A stretch of DNA of 64,000 nucleotides from Plectranthus barbatus. Its lineage: Eukaryota; Streptophyta; Magnoliopsida; Lamiales; Lamiaceae. Position numbers and translations under genes: made by a program. Below are positions 11,317 through 23,682 of this stretch, in pieces. The stretch spans positions 42,712 through 106,711 of the forward strand of contig JAPKLW010000795.1 in the NCBI GenBank assembly GCA_026898455.1, read 5' to 3'. The notes under the pieces were generated by a model. The model saw nothing but the letters and a program-made list of their open reading frames with translations, searched no databases and was not told the DNA's origin. Within the stretch, counting starts at the first letter, position 1. Each line of letters starts with the position of its first letter.

Positions 11317-12675
11317 TGATCACTGTAAAATCTACAGATTAATTATAGAAATAGTGGCAAATAAATTTGTAAACCCTAAGGTTATCGAATCCAGGGGGAT
11401 TGTGTGGGGAAACTATCCTATATACTAGCTATGATCCTAAGATTCATTGTTTGAGTGAACAGAAAATCATGGTTTTGATTTGGAAAAATAAAGATGACAA
11501 TACTTGAAAATTAAAGAGATTTTGAAAGCAAATTTAAAGGAACATAGATTCTAGGGAAGAATTCTTATTATGGATAACATGTAGGAATCAATTAATTTAA
11601 CAGGTGGAATACTGCAACAATGCTGTATTTCCTTGTTTGGCAAATATAATCTAGATTACTAATTAGTGACTATCTCCGCTCGGTCTCAAGTACACCAAAT
11701 TAGTCAATCTGATAAGCAAATCAGTTCAATTGCTACAGTCTAGTACATCTGTTTGGATAGTGTAGATTGTATCATGTATTCCTAATCCCACTATGAATAT
11801 TCACCTCTCGGTCCTTCTATCAATAGCTAGACATCTAAATTAATCGTCACCTCTCGGTCCTTGAATTAAATTAAAATTATAAAATAAACACAGGAATCAT
11901 GAACCTAATTAATCCTAACATGCATCCATAATAATATCAAACCCTAGAACCCGCTAGGGTTTCTAACCACTCATCGCAGATAGAAATCCAAAAGAAAATA
12001 TATTAAATTGCATAAAAGTAAAGAACTTACAAGAAAATAAAAGGGTTTCGTGTTTCCCAAGTCTCCAAACTCTAAAAACTGAAAAGATGATAATGCATGA
12101 TAATTGATCTGAAAATTTGAGAGTTGCCTTTAAAAAGTCGAATTTAGTTAGGTATTTATAGGGGTGGATGTGTATCCTATCAAATCTAGGGCTAAAGATA
12201 TGAATAAATCCGATTTTCATCAAATTCCCGCGCCAGCAGACCCGCGTCGATCGTTGCTGATTGGCGTCAATTGAAGTGGCTTCCTCTTCGGCGTCGATCG
12301 ATGTGAATTCACGTCGATCGATGTGGCCTCTCGCCCCTTCTGCGCGGTCTCACGGTTTTGGCCATAACTTCCTCTTCCGAACTCCGATTGACCCGATTCC
12401 AGTTGCGTTGGAGAGCTAACTCAAATCTTCATCCATTTCCTTGCGCCAATAGCCCGAATTCCCCTTGTGGAAGAACTCTTCACTGCTACTCTTACACGTC
12501 ACTGCTTTCGGAACGATTTTCAAGTATTTTTAGGCCTAAAACCTGCAAAAACACCAAGATGCGCGTAATACCACCTAATATAGACTCATGCATAAAATAT
12601 ATATATAAACTTAATAAAACTACATAAAATAGTAGAAAATAATATAGATAAGAGAGTTAAATAATGATCTTATCA
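11317..12675 (-). repeat. 5' LTR of the Athila-like element (complete)
   Basis: This 1359-base LTR has TG at 11317 and CA at 12674-12675. It has a minus-strand TATA-like site (near 12150) and CGATCGA palindromes near 12280-12325, partly mutated. The solo LTR at 44061-45469 is the same family in the opposite orientation. Confidence 0.9.
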
Positions 12676-13021
12676 ATGACCAGCACATGGATCAAAATCA
12701 GTAGGTCCAAATGTCAAACCGATCACTAGTGCAAACTCACCCACCCCTAAAGAAATAGTCTGCCCACCAATATGAAACCATAAAGCTTTTGGGTCGGGAC
12801 TCCTAATTAGGTAACTTAACAATTGTAGTAATGGCTGCGAGACACTAAGTCCATTTTTTTCCAAATTAACAATTTTCCTAGTGGCCCATCCAGAAAACTA
12901 TTCACCAAATTATCACCCCCTATTGAATACAATGTGTCACTAATAGTCTCTATTGTCGTAACCTTAGTGCATAAATTAATCTTACAAGTTACATTACATA
13001 AAACGGGTCTAATAAATTCAA
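12676..13021 (-). pseudogene. MULE1 DUF1985-type gene, 5' part
   Basis: The minus-strand translation matches the start of the MULE2 second gene: VEFIRP, KINLCTKV, LLIW, then LWFHIGGQTISLGVGEFALV, a DUF1985-type core. A one-base insertion in an A run near 12858 changes the frame. The exon begins just after an AG acceptor (TTTGTGCAG on the minus strand). It resumes from 5489, where the Athila-like element interrupted it. Confidence 0.8.
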
Positions 13022-13367
13022 CCTGCACAAATACATTTCAAAACAAACAAGAATCACTATTTTCCCTTCCAAAAACAACATAACCTCAAAAGTTAACTAA
13101 TTCTAACATAAATAGCAAGAATCACACTCATGTTCACTTCCAAAGCAACATACAAATAGAGAGAGAGAACAACATCTATGCTAAAATTTCAACAAAATTT
13201 TAGATAAATAATACGAATAAGAGAGAGATACTATCAAAATAAAGCTATAAATGGAGAATAAACAAACTTACCTCGGCCATTTCTTAAAATTTCAATGCCG
13301 ACTAGGTGAAATTCAGGCTGCCGACTCGACGGGAAGAGGAGATAAGCTCACAATGGGGAAGAGGAGA

Positions 13368-13377
13368 NNNNNNNNNN
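13368..13377. other. Assembly gap (10 N)
   Basis: Ten unknown bases lie in the GC-rich right arm of MULE1. The tandem, palindromic sequence there probably hindered assembly. Confidence 0.95.
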
Positions 13378-13445
13378 AAACCAAAAAGGTGCAGTCGGCA
13401 CCGTCGCGTGCGCCGGTCGGCACCGTGCCTGACACGGTCGGCACC

Positions 13446-14012
13446 TAGGGGTGGGAATAGGCTTGGCTAGGCTGGGCTTTGGTCCCGAAGGCCTGGGCCT
13501 GCTATAACTTGAAGAGGCCTGAGTCTGGCCTGTTATCTATAGTAGGCCTTTTTGTAGGCCTAAGCCTGGCCTTTTTAATGAAATAGGTCTGATCTTTAGC
13601 CTGTATAAAGCCTATGAGAGCCTACTTAAAATTTATAATGTATATTTTATTTTTAAGTTATAAATATATTATGTTATTTCAATAACAAATACATTTAATA
13701 AATTAGAAAAATATATTATTTAGTAACAAATGATTTATTTAACTTATTTTATTATTCATAAATCATAAATAAATTTTTAATTCTAGATAATAAATATATT
13801 TAATTGATTATATAATATATGATTATTTTCATAGGTCGGCCTGTTAGGCTTAGTAGGCCTATTTTCGAGCCTGAGCCCGGGCCTGCTTAGCTAAATAGGC
13901 TTTTTAAATAGCCTAAGCCTGACCTATTTACGAAATTGGCCTGGACTGGCCTGGTCTGTGGTAGGCTAGGCCGTAGGCCCCTGTCGGGTAGCCCGGCCTA
14001 TTCCCACCCCTA
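13446..14012. mobile_element. Small hAT-like element, copy 1
   Basis: Terminal inverted repeats TAGGGGTGGGAATAGGC and its complement bound 567 bases rich in AGGCCT and TAGGCCT words with an AT-rich core. The same family occurs at 19706-20469 and 52531-53119. GGCACC occurs on both sides, but the flank is itself GGCACC-repetitive, so the usual 8-base duplication is not clear here. Confidence 0.85.
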
Positions 14013-14293
14013 GGCACCGCTGACGGTGCCGACTTTATTTTTTTTGGAATTATCCCGTCGGCATCGTCTGAAAAGGTTATTCTCTCTCTATATATATATA
14101 TTTTAGTAGGGATCGGATAAGACAAAAAATTTTGTGTTTCAAAATTTGCTTTCAATTTAAAATTATATTTTTAACAACTTTTTTAACAAAAATTCAAACC
14201 AATTCATTCAAAGTGTCAGAAAATTGTACGATGGGGTATTTTGTGGATGTTATATTATCAAATGGGGCATTTCAGAATTTTTCTCTTTAAGAA

Positions 14294-14753
14294 ATGCATG
14301 AAATAATAAGGAAATTGAGTTGGGTTGGTGGGTCTGACTGAGACTTAAAAGTAATACGTCGGTTATAGCCAATTTGAATCTGACATGTTTATTTTTTCGG
14401 GTCAACAAAACAAACCCGAACCTGACTTGTTTATTTTCTAGTTGATCAAAAATTGATGTGAAATGAAATGTTTAATTATGTTGAAACTTTACTTTAATCA
14501 ACATGATCGTTTAGCATGAAAATGATTTGTTTAATGTATCTATAAATTAAAAAATAAAATAGTAAATAATAAAATAAAAATAGAATATAAATTTAATTTT
14601 AAAATTAATTAATTTTGCGAGTCATTCGGGTTACGCGTGTCAATCTGAAACTGATTTGAATTCGACCTGAATTTAATTGGATTTTGCGGATTCGACTTGA
14701 CAGTAACCTGGATGTTAAATGGGTAAACTCATATCGGAGATTACCGTCCCTAG
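14294..14753. other. Intergenic, probable old hAT remnant
   Basis: No gene is seen. Words such as GGGTCAACA, ACCCGAACCTGAC and GATTCGACTTGACAG, with a right edge ACCGTCCCTA, resemble the subterminal regions of small hAT elements. The left end is not found. Confidence 0.35.
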
Positions 14754-14761
14754 CGAAGGGT

Positions 14762-15009
14762 CAGAGGCGGATCTATGTAGAGGCTAGGGGGGGCTCCAGC
14801 CCCCCCAGCCCGAATTTTTTTTCATTTTCTAGTATCATGATCCGGTTTTTTTAGTATCATGATCCCGTTTTTTATGGTATAGCCCCCCTCTTATAGAAGA
14901 AAAAATAGATTAAAATAAGGAAAAAGATGATATAAAATGATTGAAGTTAAGGTGAAGGCGAAAAAAAAATTTCAGCCCCCCTCGACAAAAATTTCTGGAT
15001 CCGCCACTG
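14762..15009. mobile_element. hAT MITE of the CAGTGGCGGATC type, intact target duplication
   Basis: The left end CAGAGGCGGATC and right end GATCCGCCACTG are inverted repeats. The 8-base duplication CGAAGGGT is perfect on both sides (14754-14761 and 15010-15017). At 248 bases it has no coding capacity. Confidence 0.95.
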
Positions 15010-15017
15010 CGAAGGGT

Positions 15018-16619
15018 TGAGGTTTGAATTAAAGATGTAATTGGAGCTCTGGAAAGTGTTAACAAGAACAACAAAATAATCTAGTATACGATCAAGGAGA
15101 AGAGAATGCGACGAATATTAAAGCGAAAGGTAATATCCAGCGAACTTGATCTTGAAATGATGCGGTTGAAGAGATTTTGTATTAAATTTGGCAAAGTGTT
15201 GATACAGCTTAATAGCGGGAAAAAGATGCAGAAAAATGAGCATTCAACCTTTATTTACAGACATGATAGGGGAGGAGGCTAAACCCTAGCTATCGTCGAG
15301 CTCGTGCTCGCCACGAATTTCGGAACAAACCTAGGAATTTCGAGCTCGATTAGGATGTGTAACGATTGTGGGCCGCTGGACTCTTGGGCTAAAGTTTATT
15401 TTCTTCGATGTCGAGAATTTAAAAGGGTCGGTGTGGACCCTATGCCATAGGCATTCCTTTGTTTTTCTGATTTCAAGTGAACTTACGGAGCGTAGATTTA
15501 TAGTTGTTTGGAACGTTGAACTGCCGAGTGGGCCTAGGCCTATGGGGGGGCTGGCCCAACAAAAAGCAATGCTTATCTTTCCAAAAGTTGTTTTCATCCT
15601 TTGCTAGGCCAAAAATAATGCTGTCCAAATAAAATCCTCTACTTTATTTTATTTAGAAATCCTCTTTTCTAATTTATGTATTCTGCTTTACACTCCAATA
15701 CTCATTAATTGATGGTAATAATTAAAATTAATTCTTATATCAATGTTATACTATTAAGTGGGCAAAACTGGTTTATTTATATTTTATTAGATATTGAATA
15801 AACAAGAGCCGAATTGGCTAAATTCTTTATACGAGTATAAACCCAAAAAGAGCTATGCAAAAGAGGAATAAAACGAGAATCTTACTATGTATTCAACATA
15901 ATCTACTTGTTTTCTACCTAAATACTTTAATTTATATTAAAAAAAATAACTAATTGTATATAAAAACATAGATCGTACAAATATTTTCAATGATGGTGGA
16001 ATTCGTAATTTGACATTTAAACCAGAGAATAATTCTCGCATTCTTTGTCCCGGAATCATGGATTCAAACTTGTCCAAATTCATTGCGTGGATAAGGAAAG
16101 TCAGCTTGATTTGGTGCATCAAGATTTCCCATATCGGATTTGTTCTCAATCATCCAATGATTTTTCTCATTCATATTTGTAAAATAGGGTAGGTGATTGA
16201 ATGAACCTAACATCCATTCCACATTAATTTCTCTTTCCCAAAAAACCCCGTAAAAAAACAAAATAAAACTTTAGCTTTTCATATTTCACAACAGATAGAA
16301 ACCGATTCAATATAATGATAGCATTTATAATAAGCCAAATAAGTAAAGTATATATCATAATTAAGGTTGTCGCAATCTCCTCCTCTGATGAGTCACTGAA
16401 ACGATTGCATTTCTCAAACCTGTAATCCATCCCATACAAATTGCATTATATATATGAAACCCGATATCATGAATTCAACTCATGATTTCATTACCAGATT
16501 AAGCCGTCGGTCAAATCTCAACCCTTGGTCTCCAACAATTCTTCCCCTTCCCAATCTCATACTGCTTCTATTTTATTTTATGTCAACAACGTAATTCTTC
16601 CTTAAATCACACTCAAAAA
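15018..16619. other. Intergenic region upstream of the first pectinesterase
   Basis: There is no supported gene. It is mixed-composition DNA that becomes AT-rich after 15600. Short open frames near 15331-15607 have no recognisable domain. Confidence 0.6.
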
Positions 16620-17972
16620 ATGTCTCGGTTTTTCTTTTGCTTCTTCTTCATTCCTTTCTTGTCCGCGTTTCCAGCAGCCATTGCCGCATTCTCTCTAAAT
16701 AATCTGAAAATGAAGATAACTTGTCCGACCATCGTAGTGGATCCATCCGGTAGAGGCAACTTCAGAACTATTCAATCTGCTATCGACTCTGTCCCTCCGT
16801 ACAATCAGAAGTGGATTTGCATTAGAATTCATGGAGGTGTATATAGGTATGCATGATATCAATTGATTATGCACAGTCTAAAACGTGTTGAAATTATTCC
16901 AAAAAAAAAAGAACTTTGTTTATTTATGTGCAGGGAAAGGGTGTATATCCCATATGGGAAATCGTTTATATACCTAAAAGGAGCAGGGTTGAAACGGACC
17001 TACGTGGTTTGGGACGGGTGTGACCCGATCGATCAGACTGCTACTTTCATCTCTCAAGGAGACAACATTTTTGTCGAGAACATGAGTTTCAACGTGAGAG
17101 AATTTAATGGTGAATTAAAATATTGATTGTTTATGTTAATGTTAATAACATGGTTTTGGAACAGAACTCCTACAACTTTCCTCCCATCGGATCTCGCAAC
17201 CCCATGACACCGGCGGCGGCGGCGAAGATCGAAGGAGACAAGTCGGTGTTCTACAAAGTCGGATTCTTTGGGTTGCAAGACACGTTGTGGGATGTTCAAG
17301 GGCGGCATTACTTTAGGCAGTGCACGATCGAGGGAGCCGTCGATTTCATCTTCGGCGCCGGTCGATCCATTTATGAGGTAGTGCAGTGTGTGTTATGTGC
17401 AGTATATCGGTCGATATAGCTATATAGGCTGACGGTGGCTGTGAATTTGTTGCAGCAATGCGTGATATCAGTGGTTGCATTGGCTCTAAATGGAGGGCCG
17501 GGCTACATCACGGCGCAGGGGAGAGGAAATCCTAGTGAGAGAAGCGGGTTCGTGTTCAAACGGTGCATAATCACCGGAAACGGAAACGTATATCTGGGGA
17601 GGCCGTGGAGAGAATTCGCAACTGTTATTTTTTACCAGACCTACATGACTCCGGTCGTCCTACCCCTGGGCTGGGATGCCTGGTACAACTCCGGCGGCAA
17701 AGAGTATGCCTATATACCCACCTTACCTTCATCTATCTTCGATTATAATTGAGTTTTCTTTTCTTTTCTTCTTTTTTTTTTTTTTGGTGGATGACTTGTA
17801 ACATGTAATGCGCAGGGGGCAACTGACGTTCAAAGAGATCGACTGCCGCGGCGACGGCGCGAATACTTCGGGAAGAGCGAGATGGGTAGATAAGATGCGG
17901 CTGAGCAGACGAGATTTGATACGGTTGATCAGCATTTCATACATTAATGAAGGAAATTGGCTCATGCTGTAA
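16620..17972 (+). CDS. Pectinesterase (pectin methylesterase), no PRO domain
   Basis: It removes methyl esters from pectin in the cell wall. Five exons with GT-AG introns are inferred: 16620-16846, 16934-17093, 17165-17377, 17456-17703 and 17816-17972, giving 334 residues. A hydrophobic signal peptide covers about residues 1-24. No inhibitor-like PRO region is present, so it is a short-type enzyme. Family motifs seen: GGVYRERV, GLQDTLWD with a catalytic Asp, GAVDFIFG with the second Asp, and LGRPW with the Arg. The conserved Gln of the QAVA motif is Pro here (MTPAAAAK), a change also known in some short-type relatives. The second gene at 24849 shares its intron positions and three central exon lengths. 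Confidence 0.9.
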
Positions 17973-19697
17973 TGAAAAGATAGACAATATTTATTCATTT
18001 TCAATTGCTTCTTTTTAATTTCTGCTACTCCCATTTATGGAATTCTAATTTTTTTTTTCTTTTTTTTAAGTTCACATTTATCGCTACTTTGTGTTGCTAT
18101 AGATTTATTGTCACCGCTAGCTCTCAAAATATGAAGCACGAGTGCGTTAAATTATGTCATTTATATTAAACACCCATATTATTCAAAGAAAGTCAAATTT
18201 AGTTTTAACCCTCCATTACTTGTGTTATACAGATTTTGCATATTTTTCTCAGATTTTTGGACTTTTTTATTATATTAAATATCAACTATAAATCCGTTAT
18301 CCATTTATTAAGAATACCTCAATTTAGAAAGGCAAAAGATTATATTATATCCCAAACTATTCTTATATATTTTGCATTTAACTCAAAACAATTCACATGT
18401 TTAAATAAATTAATATTTAAACTATTTAAAACTATATAAATAGATCTTAATTAATTCTTTTCAATCAACAGAAGGCTTATTATAGTGTCAAAAATTCAAG
18501 TCACATGCAATGAGTTAGATGGTTTGGGATATAATTAAGGGATAAAGTCACTTCAATTATTAAAATTGATTCATTTAAACACTTTAAGTTTTAAAATACC
18601 TGTATGTATACCCTCATTTAAATAATAATTGATATAATTTTTGCAATTTAAAAAATTAACTAAATATATATTTGAAAATAAAACCTGAAATCAAATAAAT
18701 ATAATGTTTTATACAAATATGAAATAAAAAAATTATAGTTTTAATAAATTTGATTTTTACAACAAAAATAAAACCGAGATGTTCTAACATATAAGAATTC
18801 AAATAACGAAATTGACTAGAAATAAAAACAAATCTTGATTAATTAATATTAAATAATAAATATGGAAATAAATATAAAATATTCAAATATTTGAAAATAA
18901 AACATAAAATCAAAGTAAATAGAAATGATATTTTTTTAAAAAAAATGAAAATGAAAATGTAAGATTTAAATAAAAAATTGACGTTTAGGGTAAAATAAAG
19001 TTGAAATCTCTAATATATTATATATTTAAAATAAACTTGAAGTAGAAGTAAATTAAAATTTTTAAAACTAACTCTAAATATAAAATATTAAGATTGAAAA
19101 AATCTAAACTTTATATAAAAAAAAAAGTAAAGCATCAGATTTTAACGTAACAGTTTTTTTTTTTAAAAAAAATCTTTTACTATATATGTATAAAAAACTT
19201 TGAATGAGTAAATTTTTTAAATATTTTGACAATAGATTTTACTTTTTTAAAAAACATTTCAGAATTATTTAAAAAATATATATTTATTTTGATTACTATT
19301 TTATTTTAAATATTTATTATTTTATTTTTTAATTAAGAAGTTATATATAAACTTATTTTTTAAACAAGGGTATAATAGAGATTTTAAGATATAAAGTGTT
19401 ATAGTGAGTCAATTTAAATAGTTGAGCAGTCTAATTGATCAAAAAAAGTTATGAAGGGTCTAATGTGCTCACACAATCACAGATTCAAGCTCTCAGGGGG
19501 ACATCTGGGTGTGTAAGTGGGTGTGTGTATTTAAAATTAATGTACACTTATTCACAAAAAAAAGGTGCTAATCAGACCCTTATTCCTATAATTAAAGATT
19601 TTATTAAAAAAAATTATAAACTCTAACAACATATTGTTTTTAATAATATCAGAAATTGTTATTGTAGATACATGAAAATTCGTAGATTAACATTTAA
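17973..19697. other. Intergenic, AT-rich, with a possible degenerate inverted-repeat element
   Basis: No gene is seen. Sequence near 18548-18600 (TTTAAACACTTTAAG) resembles the reverse complement of sequence near 19380-19425 over about 48 bases, with an AT-rich core between. This could be an old element of about 880 bases. No target duplication was found. Confidence 0.4.
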
Positions 19698-19705
19698 GAT
19701 TGAAT

Positions 19706-20469
19706 TGGGGGTGGAAATAGGCCGGGTCAGGCTAGGCTTTGCTCCGGTAGGTCTGGGCCTGTGGAAAATTCAATAGGCTTGAGTCTCGTCTATTAATTGT
19801 CAAAGACTTTTATAAAGACCTAGGCCTGTCCTTTTTAGTAATATAAGTCATACTTTAACCTATTTAGAACCTATTTAATCCTATTTTGCAATTTAAAATA
19901 TACTTTTACTTTTAACTTATAAATAACTTACTTAATTTTATAAATTGAAATTCTTGATTGTTTATTCTTATTTACTTTATATTAATATTATCTACTCAAT
20001 ATTTTTTAGAACTAAAAATAATTCCATTCTAATAATCAAAATAACAAGTTTGTATATGACGACATATTAAAATGATATGAACATCTATGAAAAGAGCCTA
20101 TTTATTCGAATTATGAAATATTATTTGAAGAAATAAATAAAAATATATTTTATTTTAGTAATGGAATAATATTTTTTTGCATTGAATATCAATTACTTGT
20201 ACAAATATTAAAATTGTATTAAAATAAAAATTTAGTATTTGATATTAAATAATGAATATATTTAATAATTATATAATATATTATTTAAGTAGACTGACCT
20301 ATTAGGCTTGAAAGGGCTAATTCGAAGCTTGAGCCTTAGCCTATTTAACTATATAGGCTTTTAAACAAGCCCAAACCTAGCCTCTTATAAAATAGGTCAG
20401 GCCTAAGAAGGCTTTAGGTAGGCTGCGTCGTAGGCCCCTGTCGGGTAGCCTGACCTATTTTCACCCCTA
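19706..20469. mobile_element. Small hAT-like element, copy 2, with 8-base duplication
   Basis: The ends TGGGGGTGGAAATAGGCC and GGCCTATTTTCACCCCTA are inverted repeats, and GATTGAAT flanks both sides (19698-19705, 20470-20477). The 764-base body has TAGGCCT-rich arms and an AT-rich core without genes. It is the same family as 13446-14012 and 52531-53119. Confidence 0.95.
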
Positions 20470-20477
20470 GATTGAAT

Positions 20478-21554
20478 ACTCGAAAAAGGAATGGAGAATT
20501 TTATTGTTGAGAATAAATAATCCCCCTTTCATTAAGCTTTTATACTATTTATAAACAATCAAATTTACATCAAAGGAAAACCCTTCGTCTATGCCCATTT
20601 ATCAATTTAATGAGTATAAGCAGGTGGAATTTGGGTCAAATCAGCTCGAAATTGACTCATTGAATGTTGCCTCCATGATCTTCGCCCATTGACATATTTA
20701 AATTGGTTGACTAGTCAGTTGATTTTGCTTCCCTAGTTTACTTGTATGAATTGGACGGTTCGACCGGTATGCGGTTCGAGATGAATTCGAACCATAACGT
20801 TCGAAGCTGACTTTTCAGGAGTTGTCATTTATTTGGCTCAATAACAGCCCCCGGATTCTTTAAAATTATTTATTTTAATCGATTTTGGGAGCTAGTACGA
20901 AGGATTTTACTTTCCCTTCTCAACCAGCTCCTGGACGTGAAAGAGAAAGGCACGACTGCCACCCTTTTTCGTATTAGTCGAAGTACATCTCAAAGCGAAT
21001 AAGATCATCTATCATTATAGGACAAAATAGATTATTATGATTATTATTAATTAATAATTATTTAATTAATCATGATGTATTTAAATAAAATAAAATAATT
21101 ATTTTTTTTTATAAAATAACGTTCCCGCCTTTGTATTTTGTAATCACTTCTTTGCTTTAATATACATATAAATATTTTTTTATCATAATTATATTACCAA
21201 AATTTAATTATATTATTTAATATCATATTTTTTTATTAAGATTTAAGTCACGTGATATTATTAGTTTATAATATGTAACAAGTTCCTTAAAATAAATTAA
21301 ATTTTTAATCATGAATTTCAAATATTTTAAATATTGATAAAATAATGAAATATTATATCATTAATATTTAAATGTGTGAATTTATAAATATTGTGATGTA
21401 TTTTGAATTATTTTAAAAAGATAAAATAGATATCTTGTATATATTTTATTATTTGAAATATTATTAAAGTGAGAAAATATTTAATAACATAAGAAATATT
21501 ATAAATAAAAAATAATTCATAAATTCGTCGGCCTGAAAATCGATGGGTTAGGGT
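20478..21554. other. Intergenic
   Basis: No gene is seen. It is moderately GC-rich to about 21010, then very AT-rich. From about 21530 the words GGCCTGAAAATCGATGGGTT resemble the hAT element at 32945-33969. That remnant continues after the solo LTR to about 22246 (GATTGACATTC). Confidence 0.5.
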
Positions 21555-22131
21555 TGTTGGGGACAGACCCTAGCGGCCCAAGCCCAGTCGACAATTTGAA
21601 TGCTTAGTTGGGCCAAGGCCCGCCATCCACAAACCCAGCCGGCGACTACGCAGGATAAACTACCTAAGTAACAAGATCGGTACCGACCACGAAACCTGCT
21701 CGTCATTGAGAAGGCAAATCAACAGTTTAGGGATCTAGCGGTGTTGAGCCGTTGCAAACCCTAATCGATCTCGAGAATCCCAGGAGGTTGCAAAATTTTC
21801 GGCGACCACGTCCTCCTTGGCAGCTATGGTTAGAGTTAGGGTTTATCTTATCCCTTTTGTCTATAAATAGGGGATTTATACCCACTTTTTGTATCGTTAT
21901 CTCTCCTTAAAAATTGTACCGAAACTCTGCCAAAATCATACAGATTCGCTTTTATTTCAATCTGTATTTGTCATTTATTTAATCTATTGCCTCGTTGTTC
22001 GTTGTGTTGACTTCGTTCTGCTAGTTACCTCATCTCTCTGCATTACATTTCATGTATTTTATTGTAATTATCTTGTTGTTCTCGTTAACGGTTTCAAGGG
22101 TTCCGTTTATCTAGTAATTCAAACCTCAACA
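21555..22131 (+). mobile_element. Solo LTR, 577 bases, with 5-base duplication
   Basis: It starts TGTTGGGG and ends CCTCAACA, and AGGGT flanks both sides (21550-21554, 22132-22136). A TATA box, CTATAAATAGG, lies near 21862. No primer site, polypurine tract or coding region adjoins it, so this is a solo LTR or a very small LTR element. It is inserted in a degenerate hAT remnant. Confidence 0.85.
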
Positions 22132-23516
22132 AGGGTTAGGGTCAATTTTTTAGCGTGAAAAAATTATAATTTAATTTAATTTAGATCGAATAACTTGCAA
22201 TTTGATAGAGTTGGCCTGAAAATTAATAAGTTAGCCTGATTGACATTCTTAATTGTAGAGGTAGATAAAGAATATTTTTTTTCTATTAAAGTTCAAATTC
22301 GAAATATTAGAAAAAGGAAAAAAGAATCTAAAAGTGGGGTAACCAATACAGTGAATAGGGATTATGTAGGGCTTTAAATAAACAAATCCAACTAAGCCCA
22401 AGTGCAACATTTTCAAACATTTTTTTAAGCCAAGAACGAATTTCATATCTATAATTGCATGTAAGTTTCTCAATAGAAACAAATCGATGCGTGCATACTA
22501 TGGCATAGGTTATTATTTGGTGGTGAAGATATAGATATGATTCTAGACATAGAGAGTTTCGATTTTCTTAAACAATGATGGATTTAGTTTTTGAAAAAAT
22601 TTCAATATTTTACATGTTATCTACTGGTCTATATATTTTCTGCCTACCTAGAAAATACATATAACCAAATTTCTTCATCTAACAATCACATTTTGCTATA
22701 TTTTGTAGGGTGAATTATAATATACAAAACCTGGTTTTGCTGTTTTTATAATGAAAATAATAGTCAACATTGAGTTCTATCATTTTAACTATCTGATTTG
22801 CTCGCTACAATATTAGAATCAATTTATTTCGAGATTTAAAAGCATATGTATGATTTAATAAAAAAGTATATAATTCTCCTTAATTTTATTCCTCCACTTA
22901 ATAGTGCACTCGTGTATTTCTTTTTTTCTTATGTCTGACTGATATTTGAAATACAAGTTGAGCTTCTTTTTTTTTTTCCTTCCTATTTTCAATTTCAATG
23001 CAAAATATGGATTTTCTTATATATAAAAGCAAATGAGGAGATGATAATTATAATTTGCAAGTCTCAACTTCATTTGTTGTATATTGCGTCACACTTGTAA
23101 TTAATTACAGTGTATACTATCAATTAATTCTTTTCTCATATGGAGAGGGGTGTGCCTATAAATTGCCATTTTTAAAAGAGAAAGGCCTAAAAATTGCCTT
23201 TGGCACATTCACCAACAACTATGAATTTTTTCGACTACACACCAACCGTAATTTACACAAGTTTAATATTTCTTACACACTAAAATGACTTGTTTTTTGT
23301 CTTAATTTGCACATACCAAATATTTTATCAACTTTATATGCAACAAACCAAATTTGGAAAGTTAAAAAAATATGAACTCTTTAGCCTACTTACGAAGGCT
23401 TCATCACAAAGAAGACCCGTATTCGGTAATCGATTCCGTCGTTGCTTCAAAATAATTTGCGTCCATGAAATTATAATATTATTTACAAACACAAAAATAA
23501 AATAAAATAATATATT

Positions 23517-23540
23517 ATAATAATAATAATAATAATAATT
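23517..23540. repeat. (TAA)n microsatellite
   Basis: About eight TAA units in a row. Confidence 0.9.
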
Positions 23541-23682
23541 ATTATTTTATTTGATTGTAGAGTGTCCCTTATAAATGTATTTCTTGTAAATGTGGAGGAA
23601 TACCACTTTTTTATGAAGAGATGAGAGGAATTAAAAATTTAAAATACCATCAACTTTGATCCCGCCTAAAAAATTAGGGAAT

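Larger units (their letters stand above)
5490..12675 (-). mobile_element. Athila-like Ty3/gypsy element with gag-protease only
   Basis: Two long terminal repeats (5490-6802 and 11317-12675) flank a minus-strand gag-protease region. Next to the right LTR is a primer-binding site with the TGGCGCCGTTGCCGGGG pattern, as used by Athila/Tat elements with tRNA-Asp. Next to the left LTR is a polypurine tract. No reverse transcriptase, RNase H or integrase is present, so the element is non-autonomous. It interrupts an exon of the MULE1 second gene: MULE1 coding sequence ends at 5489 and resumes at 12676. The left LTR lacks its outer 27 or so bases and about 30 bases of MULE1 are gone, so no target-site duplication is left. 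Confidence 0.9.
1521..14293 (+). mobile_element. MULE1: degenerate two-gene Mutator-like element with nested insertions
   Basis: The element carries a mudrA-type transposase relic (plus strand) and a convergent DUF1985-type gene relic (minus strand), in the same order as the better copy at the right end of the window. Its right terminus near 14200-14293 (A-rich end, then words such as CCCCAT and ACATCCACAAAAT on the minus strand) matches the left terminus of MULE2 near 57896-57970. That proves the family link and fixes this end. The left terminus is not visible and probably lies beyond the hAT-like insertion at 1-1520. Later insertions at 5490-12675 and 13446-14012 split it. Confidence 0.8.
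13300..14293. repeat. Right arm of MULE1 with GGCACCG repeats and terminus
   Basis: Palindrome-like words such as GTCGGCACCG recur at 13390-13445 and 14013-14080, interrupted by a small hAT element. From 14199 on the sequence matches, inverted, the left terminus of MULE2. This arm is the counterpart of the GGTCCTGACCGG arm of MULE2, but its repeat word is different. Confidence 0.7.

Noticed and set aside
15331..15607. Possible small gene on either strand
   Set aside because: Overlapping frames on both strands, no domain, no splice or promoter context.
18236..18439. Short open frame of 67 codons
   Set aside because: AT-rich, no recognisable domain, no neighbouring exon signals.
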